Origin: Azorhizobium oxalatiphilum
Lineage (GTDB): Bacteria; Pseudomonadota; Alphaproteobacteria; Rhizobiales; Xanthobacteraceae
Length of the DNA stretch: 64,000 bases
Direction of reading: 5' to 3'
NCBI RefSeq assembly: GCF_014635325.1
Contig: NZ_BMCT01000004.1
Span: 124,001-188,000 of the forward strand
Numbering within the stretch: the stretch's first letter is position 1; the number at the start of each line of letters is the position of its first letter. The position numbers were made by a program, and so were the translations under genes. Positions 47,974-56,774 of this stretch are shown one piece after another. The notes under the pieces were generated by a model that was not told where the DNA came from, did no database searches, and was given only the letters and a program-made list of their open reading frames with translations.

Positions 47974-48492
47974 ATGCGTATCGCCATCGTCACCATTTCC
48001 GATCGGGCCTCGCGGGGCGAATATGAGGACATCAGCGGGCCGGCCATCGAAGCCTGCCTGCGCCGCTTTGTCGTGACGCCCTTCGAGGCGGTGCGCCGGA
48101 TCGTGCCCGATGGGCGAGACAGCGTGGCGCAGGTGCTGCGGGCGCTGTGCGATGATGATCCGGTGGATCTCATCCTCACCACGGGCGGCACCGGCCCTTC
48201 GCCGCGCGACGAGACGCCCGAGGCCATGCGTGACGTGATGGAGAAGGAGCTGGCCGGCTTCGGCGAGCTGATGCGCCGCGTGAGCCTTGAGCAGACGCCC
48301 ACCGCCATCCTCTCCCGCCAGACGGCAGGCATCCGGGGCAGGACGCTGATCATCAATCTGCCGGGCCGCCCGGCGGCCATCGACCTGTGCGTAGAGGCGG
48401 TGTTTCCGGCCGTGCCCTATTGCCTCGATCTCATCGGCGCCGGCCGTCTGGAAACCGATCCCGCCGTGCTGAAGAGTTTTCGGCCGGGCTGA
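47974..48492 (+). CDS. mog: Molybdopterin adenylyltransferase
   Basis: 172-aa MogA/MoaB-fold protein that adenylylates molybdopterin before Mo insertion. The motif TTGGTGPSPRDETPEA, then PTAILSRQ, INLPGRP, VPYCLDLI and ETDPAVLKSFRP follow E. coli Mog more closely than MoaB. The ATG at 47974 is preceded by GGGAGG. Co-transcribed with moaA, 14 bases apart. It ends 6 bases from a convergent amidohydrolase. Confidence 0.9.
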   Translation: MRIAIVTISDRASRGEYEDISGPAIEACLRRFVVTPFEAVRRIVPDGRDSVAQVLRALCDDDPVDLILTTGGTGPSPRDETPEAMRDVMEKELAGFGELMRRVSLEQTPTAILSRQTAGIRGRTLIINLPGRPAAIDLCVEAVFPAVPYCLDLIGAGRLETDPAVLKSFRPG

Positions 48493-48498
48493 CGTGCT

Positions 48499-49929
48499 CT
48501 AGCCGCAGCAGGCGTGCCGGAACCAGCCGCCTACGGCGCGCTCCAGCTCCGGCCATGCGGCCTTGAGTGCCTGAAAACGCGGCAGGTTGTTGCGGAACAG
48601 GCCGCGCAGCTCGCGCTCCATGGCCGGCAAATCGATGCCGGTGGGAACGCCATCGCGCACGATGGTGCGCCCCGCCACCACCACGTCGCGCACGCATGAC
48701 GTATTGCCGCGCGCGAACAGCAGGTCGATGGGATCGAGGGCCATGAAGGCGTCCCGGTCCAGCACATCGAGGTCGAGCACAGCGAAATCCGCCGGGGCGC
48801 CGGGCACGAGATGGCCGGGGCCGGGCGCGCCCGTGGCGCGACGGCCGTTGCGCAAGGCGAGTTCAAGGAATTCGGCGCGGCCCCACGTGCGCTCGAAACC
48901 CGTGCCGCCGTGCGTCATCTGCACAAGGCGCAGCTCGCGCAGAGCGTCGTCGTCATCATCAAGCGCATTGCCGTCCACGCCCACCGTTATGGCGCAGCCG
49001 GCCTTGTGGGCCTTCGCCACCGGGCCGAGGCCGGAGTGCAGGTGCAGATTGGAGCTGAAATTGGTGACGATGGTGGCGCCGGCCTCCGCGATCAGCGCCA
49101 GCTCATCGGGCCGGGCGTGGACGCAGTGGGCCAGTGTCAGCCGCTCGGAGAGCAGGCCGATGTCCTTCAGATGCCGGACGATGCCCTGCGGAAAGGTCTG
49201 GTCCGCCCACGCGCGCTGATAGGGCGTCTCCAGCAGATGCATGTGGACACGCCGTCCGGTGGCGGCGGAGCGCTCGGCAATCGCCTCCAGCAGTGGCGTC
49301 GAGCACCATTGCACGCCGGCCGGGCCATACTGCACATCCACCATGGGGCCGCCGATGGCGTCCGCGATCTCCTCCACCAGCTCCACATAGGCGCTTGGCG
49401 GCGTGGGCGCGCGGATGAACATCTCCTCCACTGCCGCGCGGGCGGGGGCGGAAAGATCGGTGAGGACAGGCGCGCTGTCGCCATAGACCAGCGGGTTCTG
49501 GTCGCGCACGGCGTGCGCGAAGGCGAGGCGCACGCCCACGTCGGAGGCGGCGCGGGCGATGGCGCGCGCTTCGTCCACGAGGGGCAGGGTGCCGCTGGGC
49601 CGGGTGTAATGCACCATCACCGCGCCGCAGCCGGCGCGCGCGGAGCGGGCCAGCGAGACGGCGGCGGCGAGATAGGGATCGGGCGGGGTGCCGAGCGCGG
49701 AGCGCAGGATCCACGTCTCCAGCGGCATGCCGGAGGCGCCGAAGGAGGTCATGCTCGGCCGGGCGTGGTCGTGCGCATTCACCAGCGCCGGAATGATGAA
49801 GCGCCGGCCCTCCGGCAGTGTCGGGGCGGGCAGGATGGCATCGATGACGCCATCCTGATGGGTGAGGGCGACGTTCGCGGCGAGGGTTTCGCCGGTAAAC
49901 AGGCTTTCTGCGAACGCCGTCCCGGTCAT
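48499..49929 (-). CDS. Amidohydrolase-superfamily protein (deaminase/chlorohydrolase-like)
   Basis: 476-aa metal-dependent hydrolase. Metal ligands are recognisable: HDHAR after strand 1 (PALVNAHDHARP), HMHLLET with the acid/base Glu (VHMHLLETPYQRAW), TLAHCVHA (third His) and VGVDGNALDD (Asp). It resembles the guanine-deaminase/TrzN/AtzA group. The ATG at 49929 gives a normal N-terminus. It is the last gene of the leftward importer operon, 16 bases after the binding protein, so it likely hydrolyses the imported compound. Confidence 0.86.
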   Translation of the reverse strand: MTGTAFAESLFTGETLAANVALTHQDGVIDAILPAPTLPEGRRFIIPALVNAHDHARPSMTSFGASGMPLETWILRSALGTPPDPYLAAAVSLARSARAGCGAVMVHYTRPSGTLPLVDEARAIARAASDVGVRLAFAHAVRDQNPLVYGDSAPVLTDLSAPARAAVEEMFIRAPTPPSAYVELVEEIADAIGGPMVDVQYGPAGVQWCSTPLLEAIAERSAATGRRVHMHLLETPYQRAWADQTFPQGIVRHLKDIGLLSERLTLAHCVHARPDELALIAEAGATIVTNFSSNLHLHSGLGPVAKAHKAGCAITVGVDGNALDDDDDALRELRLVQMTHGGTGFERTWGRAEFLELALRNGRRATGAPGPGHLVPGAPADFAVLDLDVLDRDAFMALDPIDLLFARGNTSCVRDVVVAGRTIVRDGVPTGIDLPAMERELRGLFRNNLPRFQALKAAWPELERAVGGWFRHACCG

Positions 49930-49945
49930 GTGCGTATGCCTCGGC

Positions 49946-50983
49946 TCAGTTGGCGGTGTAGACCAGCGCGCGCTCGGACTTGGCCGGCAGGAACTGGCGC
50001 GAGAAGATTTCTTCCGGCTTCGGCGTGCGGGTGAGGCCGTAGCCTTCCACGATGATGCCGATGGCGCGGGCCATGCGGTCATCCTTGGTATCGCCGACGC
50101 CGATTTCCGCCAGCTCGGGCGAGACCATGAGGTGGGTGAAGGAATACTGGAGGCGCTTCTTCTCCACCGCCTCGTTCACGAGGTTGTCGAAGGCCATCAC
50201 GCTCTTCATGGCCATGTTCTGGTCCTTGGCGGTCTCCATCATGGCCTTGTTGGTGGCACGCACGAGGCCTTCCACCGCCTTCGGATTCTCCTTCAGCAGC
50301 TTCTGCGAGACCATGAGGCCGTTGGAATAGAGGTCGAGGCCATAATCGCCGAACATCAGCCAGTTATAGTCCTTCTCCGGATCCTGCCGGTTCAGCAGCA
50401 GGTTGAAGTAGCTGGTGATGTTGAAGACGAGCGCGCCGTCGATGTCGCCCTTGATGAGCATGGGCTCCTGAAGGTTGGGCGCCATGTTGGTGAGCTTCAC
50501 CTTGCTCATGTCCACATTGTTCTTGCGGGCGAACACCTCGATGAGGCGGGTGGTGGGGGTGCCCTGCGCGCCGCCCAGCGTCTTGCCTTCCAGATCCTGC
50601 GGCTTGGTGATGCCGACGCTCTTCTTGCTGGAGATGGCAAACGGCGGCTTGTTCCAGATCATATAGACCATCACCGGCGCTTCGCCGGGCTTGGCGGCGG
50701 CGTTCTGGATGATGGCGTTCACGTCGCCGAAGCCGGCGTCATAGGCGCCGCCCATGATGCGGGTGACGGTGGCGCCGGAGCCTTCGCCCTGATCGATCAC
50801 CACGTTGAGGCCCTCGGCCTTGTAATAGCCCTTGTCGCGGGCGACGAAGAAGGCGGCGTCCGAGCCCTGCGTCTTCCAGCCCAGCGTAAACTTGATGGTG
50901 GTCTCCTGCGCCAGCGCGGGTGCCGCGAAGACGCTCGTCACGGCAAGGCCGGCGAGGATGGTGGCGGTCAGTTTCTTCAGCAT
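49946..50983 (-). CDS. NitT/TauT-family ABC importer, substrate-binding protein
   Basis: 345-aa NMT1/THI5-like binding protein. Signal peptide MLKKLTATILAGLAVTSVFAAPALAQ is clear. Mature segments IKFTLGWKTQGSDAAFFVARDKGYYKAEGLNV and DLEGKTLGGAQGTPTTRLIEVFARKN are typical. The ATG at 50983 has AGAGGGG upstream. Together with the two following entries it forms an importer; pyrimidine-like or amide ligands are plausible given the amidohydrolase next to it. Confidence 0.9.
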   Translation of the reverse strand: MLKKLTATILAGLAVTSVFAAPALAQETTIKFTLGWKTQGSDAAFFVARDKGYYKAEGLNVVIDQGEGSGATVTRIMGGAYDAGFGDVNAIIQNAAAKPGEAPVMVYMIWNKPPFAISSKKSVGITKPQDLEGKTLGGAQGTPTTRLIEVFARKNNVDMSKVKLTNMAPNLQEPMLIKGDIDGALVFNITSYFNLLLNRQDPEKDYNWLMFGDYGLDLYSNGLMVSQKLLKENPKAVEGLVRATNKAMMETAKDQNMAMKSVMAFDNLVNEAVEKKRLQYSFTHLMVSPELAEIGVGDTKDDRMARAIGIIVEGYGLTRTPKPEEIFSRQFLPAKSERALVYTAN

Positions 50984-51012
50984 TCTGGTCCCCTCTTTCA
51001 TTGAATAATCGA

Positions 51013-51789
51013 TCAGGCGGCGGCGAAATCGTTCTTGCGGTTGGCCCAGCCGGTCACGCGGCCCTCGATGAGGGAGAAGATCGCGTAGAGGATCACGCCG
51101 AGGCCGGCGAGAATGAACAGGCCCGCGAACAGCAGCGGCACGTTGAAGCTCGAGGCGGCGCTCATCATCACGTTGCCGATGCCCCGGTTGGAGGCCACGG
51201 TCTCCGCCAGCACGGTGCCCACGAAGGCGTAGGTGATGGCCACCTTCAGCGAGGCGAAGAAGAAGGGCATGGTGCGCGGCAGGCCCACGTTCCAGAGGAT
51301 CTCCAGCTTGGAGGCGCCCAGCGCCTTCAGCACGTCCTCCATCTCCGGCTCGGTGGTGGCAAGGCCGGTGGCGATGTTCACCGCGATGGGGAAGAAGCAG
51401 ATGGAGAGCGAGGTGAGCACCGCCGGCACCGTGCCGGAGCCGAACCACAGCACCAGGATCGGCACGATCGCCACCTTGGGGATGGATGAGAAGCCGATCA
51501 GCAGCGGATAGACGGTGTCATAGGCGGTGCGCGAGGCGCCGATGATGCAGCCGAGGAACACGCCCAGCACCACGCCGAGGCCAAAGCCGAGCATGGTGCT
51601 GCCCAGCGTCTGCAGGATGTGCGGCCACAGGATGGGGAAGCGCTGCCAGAGCGTGACCATGATCTCGCTGGGGCGCGGCAGGATCAGGTCCGACATGCCG
51701 GAGGCGATGCAGAACACCTCCCAGCCCGCGAAGAACAGCACGATCAGAAGCGCGGCGACGATACGCTGCTTGATGCGAAGGTCGAGCAT
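51013..51789 (-). CDS. NitT/TauT-family ABC importer, permease
   Basis: 258-aa permease with about six helices; the EAA-type loop is KALGASKLEILWNVGLPRTMPFFFASLK. The ATG at 51789 comes one base after the ATPase TGA and has GGTGGAGG upstream, fixing the start over a longer in-frame candidate. Confidence 0.92.
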   Translation of the reverse strand: MLDLRIKQRIVAALLIVLFFAGWEVFCIASGMSDLILPRPSEIMVTLWQRFPILWPHILQTLGSTMLGFGLGVVLGVFLGCIIGASRTAYDTVYPLLIGFSSIPKVAIVPILVLWFGSGTVPAVLTSLSICFFPIAVNIATGLATTEPEMEDVLKALGASKLEILWNVGLPRTMPFFFASLKVAITYAFVGTVLAETVASNRGIGNVMMSAASSFNVPLLFAGLFILAGLGVILYAIFSLIEGRVTGWANRKNDFAAA

Positions 51790-51790
51790 G

Positions 51791-52672
51791 TCAGTGGGCC
51801 TCCACCGGCGCCGCGCCGGCGCGGGCGCTGACGATGAATTCACGCAGGCGCTGGTTCAGCGCCACGAAGTCGGGCTCGAACGTCATGGGCACCGTGCGCG
51901 GGCGCGCAAAATCCACCGGGCTGTCGTCGAGGATGCGGCCGGGGCGGGCGCTCATCACGCAAATGCGGCTGGCCAGGAAGCCCGCCTCGCGCAGATCGTG
52001 CGTCACCAAGAGCACGGTGGGCCGGTGGGCGAGCCAGAGATCCTGCAGGATGCCCCACAGCTCCTCGCGGGTGAACTGGTCGAGCGCGCCGAAGGGTTCG
52101 TCCAGCAGCAGCATGCGCGGCTCGTGGATCAGTGCCCGGCACAGATTGGCGCGCTGGAGCATGCCGCCGGAGAGCTGCCAGGGATATTTGCCCGCGAACC
52201 CCTTGAGCCCCACCTGCGCGAGAAGGGCGTGCGCCTTGTCGCGGAAGGCACCCTTGCGCTCGCGGCGGTAGCTGGCCTTGTAGGGCTGCACGATCTTGAG
52301 CGGCAGCATGATGTTCTGCTCGATGGTCATCCACGGCAGCATGGTGGGGTTCTGGAACGCCATGCCCACGCGCAGCGCCCGCGCCGCCACCTCGCGTCCG
52401 CCGACGATCACCGCGCCCGTGGTCGGCCGCAGCAGGCCGCTCACCAGCCGCAGGATGGTGGACTTGCCGCAGCCGGAGGGGCCGACGAGAGCGACGAACT
52501 CGCCATCCTGCACCCGCAGCGTGGTGGAGGAGAGGGCGGGCGTCGCCTGTTTGCCGCGACCGAAGGTGACGGTGGCCTGCGACAGCTCGATGGCCGGCGT
52601 GCGGTGCGTGCCGGCCTCCGGGGCGGATGTGCCCGGCGCGACGGAAAGGGAAGGGGTCTGGCTCTCGCTCAT
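51791..52672 (-). CDS. NitT/TauT-family ABC importer, ATPase
   Basis: 293-aa ATPase: Walker A GPSGCGKSTIL, Q-loop MAFQNPTMLPW, signature QLSGGMLQRA, Walker B LLLDEPFGALD, switch VTHDLREA. First gene of the leftward operon. The start at 52672 is not preceded by a good ribosome-binding site; ATGs at 52696 and 52708 are possible but lie inside the operator-like repeats. Confidence 0.9.
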   Translation of the reverse strand: MSESQTPSLSVAPGTSAPEAGTHRTPAIELSQATVTFGRGKQATPALSSTTLRVQDGEFVALVGPSGCGKSTILRLVSGLLRPTTGAVIVGGREVAARALRVGMAFQNPTMLPWMTIEQNIMLPLKIVQPYKASYRRERKGAFRDKAHALLAQVGLKGFAGKYPWQLSGGMLQRANLCRALIHEPRMLLLDEPFGALDQFTREELWGILQDLWLAHRPTVLLVTHDLREAGFLASRICVMSARPGRILDDSPVDFARPRTVPMTFEPDFVALNQRLREFIVSARAGAAPVEAH

Positions 52673-52677
52673 GCAGA

Positions 52678-52710
52678 AAGTGCATGCAATCGACATGCCA
52701 AAGTGCATTC
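52678..52710. promoter_or_regulatory. Operator-like repeats AAGTGCATGCAA and AAGTGCATTC
   Basis: AAGTGCATGCAA (52678-52689) and a second AAGTGCATTC (52701-52710) sit at the start of the importer operon, in the divergent gap to the GntR gene. The first is the exact reverse complement of TTGCATGCACTT at 54188-54199 in front of the second amidohydrolase. Assignment to the GntR regulator is inferred. Confidence 0.62.
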
Positions 52711-52862
52711 TATCGCGACGGCCGCGGCAGCCCCATCGCTTCAGCGTGCCGCATGGGCAGCTTTAAGCCAAGCGGCGCAAAAACCGCGCCGCCGGGAAGC
52801 GGCCTTTGTTGCGAAGGCGATGCCGGCAGGGCTAAGAGTTTGGGTGCGGAACAGAGGCACAC

Positions 52863-53675
52863 ATGGCGCTTGCGAAGGAAAAGGGGCGCGGCGCGCCCGA
52901 CAAGGTGGCGGTGATCTGCCATGCGCTTCGGCGCGCCATCATCGAGCAGGCGCTGGAGCCCGGCACCAAGCTGCCGGAGGATGCACTTGGTGAACGTTTT
53001 GGCGCCAGTCGCACAATTGCGCGCCATGCGCTGGGCCAGTTGGCGGCCGAAGGACTGGTGGAGCTGCGGCGCAACCGCATCGCCGTCGTCGCCACGCCGA
53101 GCTGGCAGGAAGCGCGCGATACGTTCGACATCCGCATCGAGCTGGAGCGCCTCGTGGTGCGCCAGCTGGCGGGCCGGCTGACCAAGGCGCAGCTCACCGC
53201 GCTGCGGGCGCACACCGATGCGGAGGATGCCGCGCGGGGCGAGAGCGATCCCGTCTCCATCCGCCTGGCGACGGAGTTTCACATCCTGCTCGCCACCATG
53301 ACGCAGAGCCCGATCCTGATCCGCTATGTGAGCGAGATTTCCTATCGCTGCTGCCTCATCCTCTCCCAGTTCAGCCGCCCGCATTCCTCCGAATGCGCCA
53401 TCAACGAGCACCGGGCGCTGGTGGATGCGCTGGAGGTGGGCGACGTGGACAAGGCGGTGGGGCTGATGCACCACCATCTGGATCAGGTGGCCACGCGCGC
53501 GCTGGTGGAAGAGGGCAAGCCGCGCGGGCGGGACATTATGGACATCCTCGCGCCCTATGCGGCGCCTGTGCCTGCAAAGGCTGATGCTGCCAAGACTGAT
53601 GCTGCCAGGGCTGTTGCCGGCAAGAACCTACCGCCGAAGGCCGCGCCCCGCCGCCGGCAGGGGGCGGCAGGCTGA
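52863..53675 (+). CDS. GntR-family regulator, FCD subfamily
   Basis: 270-aa regulator. HTH at residues 15-75 (HALRRAIIEQALEPGTKLPEDALGE, ASRTIARHALGQLAAEGLV); the FCD domain follows with metal-site segments (DIRIELERLVVRQLA, EFHILLATM, NEHRALVDALEVGDVDKA and HHHLDQV). The C-terminus adds about 40 Ala/Lys/Arg-rich residues, disordered. Divergent from the importer operon and likely its regulator. Confidence 0.9.
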   Translation: MALAKEKGRGAPDKVAVICHALRRAIIEQALEPGTKLPEDALGERFGASRTIARHALGQLAAEGLVELRRNRIAVVATPSWQEARDTFDIRIELERLVVRQLAGRLTKAQLTALRAHTDAEDAARGESDPVSIRLATEFHILLATMTQSPILIRYVSEISYRCCLILSQFSRPHSSECAINEHRALVDALEVGDVDKAVGLMHHHLDQVATRALVEEGKPRGRDIMDILAPYAAPVPAKADAAKTDAARAVAGKNLPPKAAPRRRQGAAG

Positions 53676-53694
53676 AGCGCCTTTGAGTCAAAGC

Positions 53695-54135
53695 TCAGGC
53701 GGTGATGCCGCGCCTGGTCAGCACGCGTTCGGCGCTGTCGTTCCATACGTCCATCTTCACGATGAGCCCGTCGCGCACCACGAAGCGGTCCACATAACGG
53801 TTGCCCTCGAACGCCTCGCCATCGGGCCATTCGCCATAGAGCGTGCCGACGCTGTAAACGATGGTTTCCCCATCGCCGGGGCACACGTCGAAGCGGTCCA
53901 TGCGCTTTTTTACCCAGCGATAGCGCATGGCGTTGAAGCCGGTGGGGCCGCGGGGATGGTCGAAGTCGCGCGCGCCGGTGAAGGTGATGATGGTGCCCGG
54001 CTTCATATAGCGCGCGGCGCCGTCCGGGTCGGGCACCATGGAGGCTTCCAGATAGGCGCGTACGATTTCCGCATCCGCGCTTGTGGCGGCCAGATGGGCG
54101 GCGCTCTCACGTTCGGTCGGATCATTGGCGGACAT
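53695..54135 (-). CDS. NTF2-like (SnoaL-type) small protein
   Basis: 146-aa protein of the NTF2-like cone fold. Helical N-part (EIVRAYLEASMVPDPDGAARYMKPG), then strands FDVCPGDGETIVYSVGTLYGEW and YVDRFVVRDGLIVKMDVWNDS. Such proteins act as small isomerases, hydrolases or dehydratases. Start at ATG 54135 after GGGAGA. Leftward and divergent from the second amidohydrolase. Both share the operator-bearing gap. Confidence 0.75.
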   Translation of the reverse strand: MSANDPTERESAAHLAATSADAEIVRAYLEASMVPDPDGAARYMKPGTIITFTGARDFDHPRGPTGFNAMRYRWVKKRMDRFDVCPGDGETIVYSVGTLYGEWPDGEAFEGNRYVDRFVVRDGLIVKMDVWNDSAERVLTRRGITA

Positions 54136-54182
54136 GGTGCGTCTCCCTGCTGCAAATCGCATCCAGACTAGACAATCGGCGT

Positions 54183-54199
54183 GCAAATTGCATGCACTT
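54183..54199. promoter_or_regulatory. Operator-like TGCATGCA element
   Basis: The region GCAAATTGCATGCACTT contains TTGCATGCACTT (54188-54199), identical to the reverse complement of the element at 52678-52689; TGCATGCA is a self-complementary core. A partial copy GTATGCACT is at 54225-54233. It lies in the 101-base gap between the NTF2-like and amidohydrolase genes. Confidence 0.6.
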
Positions 54200-54236
54200 A
54201 TATTGAACAGTTTCACCTCACATCGTATGCACTCAC

Positions 54237-55472
54237 ATGACCTCCGCTTCCGCACTCGATCTCGTTTTCCGTCAGGCCATGCTCCCCGGCGCGGCAGTCC
54301 CCATGGATATCGGCGTCGCACAGGGCCGCATCGCAGCCCTCGCGCCGCATCTCGTCTGCGATGCGCCGGAGGTTGAGGTGGGCGGCCGCGCGGTCATCGC
54401 CGGCTTCGTGGATACCCATATCCATCTCGATAAGGCTTGCCTGCTGGGGCGCTGCGGCCACGTGCAGGGCGGCCTCAAGGAGGCCATCGCCGCCGTTGGC
54501 GCGATGAAGCGCGACTTCTCGGTGGAGGATGTCTATGCGCGCGGCGCGCGGGTGATCGAGAAGGCGATCGGCAAGGGCACCACGCGCATGCGTACCCACG
54601 TGGAAGTGGATCCGCGCGCCGGCCTGCGCAGCTTCGAGGCGGTCAAGGCGCTGAAGCGCGACTATGCCTGGGGGCTGGACCTCTCGCTCTGCGTCTTCCC
54701 GCAGGAGGGGCTCACCAATGATCCCGGCACGGAGGAACTGCTGGAGGCCGCGCTGCACGATGGTGCCGATCTGCTCGGTGGCTGCCCCTATACCGACGGT
54801 GATCCCAACCGGCAGATCGAGATCCTGTTCAATCTCGCCCGGCAGTTCGATGTCGATCTCGATTTCCATCTGGATTTCGATCTCGACCCCTCCTGGATGC
54901 ACCTCACCGAGATCTGCCGGCAGACGGAGGCCCACGGCTGGCAGGGCCGGGTCGCCATCGGCCATGTGACCAAGCTGTCAATGGTGGCGCTGGCACAGCT
55001 GGCGGAGATCGGCCGGCGGCTCGCCGATGCCGGTGTGGCGCTCACCGTGCTGCCCGCCACCGACCTCTATCTGATGGGGCGCGACCGCGACCATGCGGTG
55101 CCGCGCGGCCTCACGCCGGCCCATCGGCTGGTGGAGATGGGCGTCACCTGCTCGGTGGCCACCAACAATGTGCTGAACCCGTTCACGCCCTTCGGCGATT
55201 GCTCGCTGCTGCGCATGGCGAATTTTTACGCCAACGTGGCGCAGGCCGCGCCCGCGGACTTCCAGCGCTGCCTCGATCTCGTGACCACCTTGCCGGCGCG
55301 CCTGATCAATGCCCGTGATTACGGCATCGCGGTTGGAAATCCCGCCGATCTGGTGGTGCTGGGCGCCGCCACGGGGGCGGACGCGCTGGCCGAACTGGCC
55401 GAGCCGGTAATGGGCTTCAAGGCCGGCCGGCCGAGTTTCTCCCGGCCGGACGTCCAGTTGCTCAAGCCCTGA
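54237..55472 (+). CDS. Cytosine-deaminase-like amidohydrolase with altered active site
   Basis: 411-aa amidohydrolase of the CodA-like branch. Retained features: first metal pair DTHIHLDKA, FPQEG, a later His in LDFHLDFD and GHVTKLS. By my alignment to E. coli CodA the catalytic Glu217 (HCDE) is Phe here (HLDF), and the Asp313-Asp314 of GHDDVFDP is Asn-Asn (ATNNVLNPF). So cytosine deamination by the usual mechanism is unlikely; another C-N hydrolysis or a non-catalytic role is possible. Divergent from the NTF2-like gene. Confidence 0.8.
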   Translation: MTSASALDLVFRQAMLPGAAVPMDIGVAQGRIAALAPHLVCDAPEVEVGGRAVIAGFVDTHIHLDKACLLGRCGHVQGGLKEAIAAVGAMKRDFSVEDVYARGARVIEKAIGKGTTRMRTHVEVDPRAGLRSFEAVKALKRDYAWGLDLSLCVFPQEGLTNDPGTEELLEAALHDGADLLGGCPYTDGDPNRQIEILFNLARQFDVDLDFHLDFDLDPSWMHLTEICRQTEAHGWQGRVAIGHVTKLSMVALAQLAEIGRRLADAGVALTVLPATDLYLMGRDRDHAVPRGLTPAHRLVEMGVTCSVATNNVLNPFTPFGDCSLLRMANFYANVAQAAPADFQRCLDLVTTLPARLINARDYGIAVGNPADLVVLGAATGADALAELAEPVMGFKAGRPSFSRPDVQLLKP

Positions 55473-55478
55473 GGACCC

Positions 55479-56774
55479 TCAGTGCCCGCCATGCATCATG
55501 GAGGGCAGCCACAGGATGATCTGCGGGAAGGCCACCAGAATGGCGATGGCGATGAGATGCGCCACGAAATGGGGGAAGGTGCCGCGAAACACCTCCGCCA
55601 CCGGCCGCCCGGAATAGCGCGAGACGATGAAGCAGTTGAGCCCGATGGGCGGCGTGATCATGCCCACCTCGGCGGTGACGATCTTCACCACGCCGAACCA
55701 CAGGGGATCGAAGCCCAGCGACTTGATGAGCGGCAGGACAACCGGAACGGTCAGCACCAGAATGGCGATCTGGTCCATGAACATGCCCAGCACGATGTAG
55801 CCGCACAGGATCAGCGCCATGATCACCCAGCGCGACACCTCCAGCCCGCCCACGAAAGCGACGATGTTCTGCGTCACCTGCGTGATGGTGAAGAAGTAGC
55901 CGAACACATAGGCGCCGAGCAGGATCATGGCGATCATGCAGGTGCCGTGGCTGGCCCGCAGCAGGGCGCGGCTGAGGCTGCGCGGGGTGAGCTTGCCATA
56001 CCAGAGCGCGATGAGGAGCGCGCCCGCCGCGCCCAGCGCGGAAGCCTCCGTGGGGGTGGCGATGCCGGTATAGATCACGCCCGTGACCATGCCGAACAGC
56101 AGCAGCATGGGTCCGATGACGCGCAGCAGGCGGAATTTCTCGCGCCAGCTCACAGGAGTGGCTTCCGGCGCGCGGGAGGGATCCTGCCACACCAGAAACC
56201 AGACCGTGGCCATGATGGTGAAGGTGACGAGAATGCCCGGCAAAATGCCGCCGATCAGCAGGCCGCCGATATTCACCTCCGCCAGCAGGCCATAGACCAC
56301 GAGGGCGATGCTGGGCGGAATGAGCATGGCCAGTGTGCCGGAAATGGCCACCACGCCGGCGGCGAGGCGCGGTTCATAACCCTGCTTCAGCATGGCGGGC
56401 AGGCTGGTGGAGGAGAGGGTGGCAGCGGAGGCCGTGCTGGTGCCGCAGATGGCGCCGAAGCCGGCGCCCGCCAGCGCGGTCGCCATGCCGAGGCCGCCGC
56501 GCACCCGCCCCATCCAGGCGGCGGTGGCGCGGAACAGATCGTCCGCCACGCCGCTCACCAGCACCAGCTCGGCCATGAGCAGGAACATGGGAATGGTGAT
56601 CAGCTCATAGGCGGCGACCGTGGACAGCGGGGCGGTCTGCAGGATGCCCGCCACCATGCCCATGCCGCCGATGAGATAAAGCCCGGTGATACCCGCCACG
56701 AGCATGGCGAAGCCCACCGGCGTGCCGAGGGCGAGCAGCAGGAAGAGTAGGCCGAGACCGATGAGGGTGATCAT
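55479..56774 (-). CDS. TRAP transporter large permease, DctM-type
   Basis: 431-aa membrane protein with about twelve hydrophobic segments. DctM landmarks: GTPVGFAMLVAGITGLY, GAGFGAICGTSTASAATL, IPPSIALVVYGLLAEVNIGGL and ITPPIGLNCFIV. The ATG at 56774 overlaps the small permease stop (ATGA). Imports an organic acid by a Na+-driven mechanism together with DctQ and the binding protein. Confidence 0.94.
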   Translation of the reverse strand: MITLIGLGLLFLLLALGTPVGFAMLVAGITGLYLIGGMGMVAGILQTAPLSTVAAYELITIPMFLLMAELVLVSGVADDLFRATAAWMGRVRGGLGMATALAGAGFGAICGTSTASAATLSSTSLPAMLKQGYEPRLAAGVVAISGTLAMLIPPSIALVVYGLLAEVNIGGLLIGGILPGILVTFTIMATVWFLVWQDPSRAPEATPVSWREKFRLLRVIGPMLLLFGMVTGVIYTGIATPTEASALGAAGALLIALWYGKLTPRSLSRALLRASHGTCMIAMILLGAYVFGYFFTITQVTQNIVAFVGGLEVSRWVIMALILCGYIVLGMFMDQIAILVLTVPVVLPLIKSLGFDPLWFGVVKIVTAEVGMITPPIGLNCFIVSRYSGRPVAEVFRGTFPHFVAHLIAIAILVAFPQIILWLPSMMHGGH

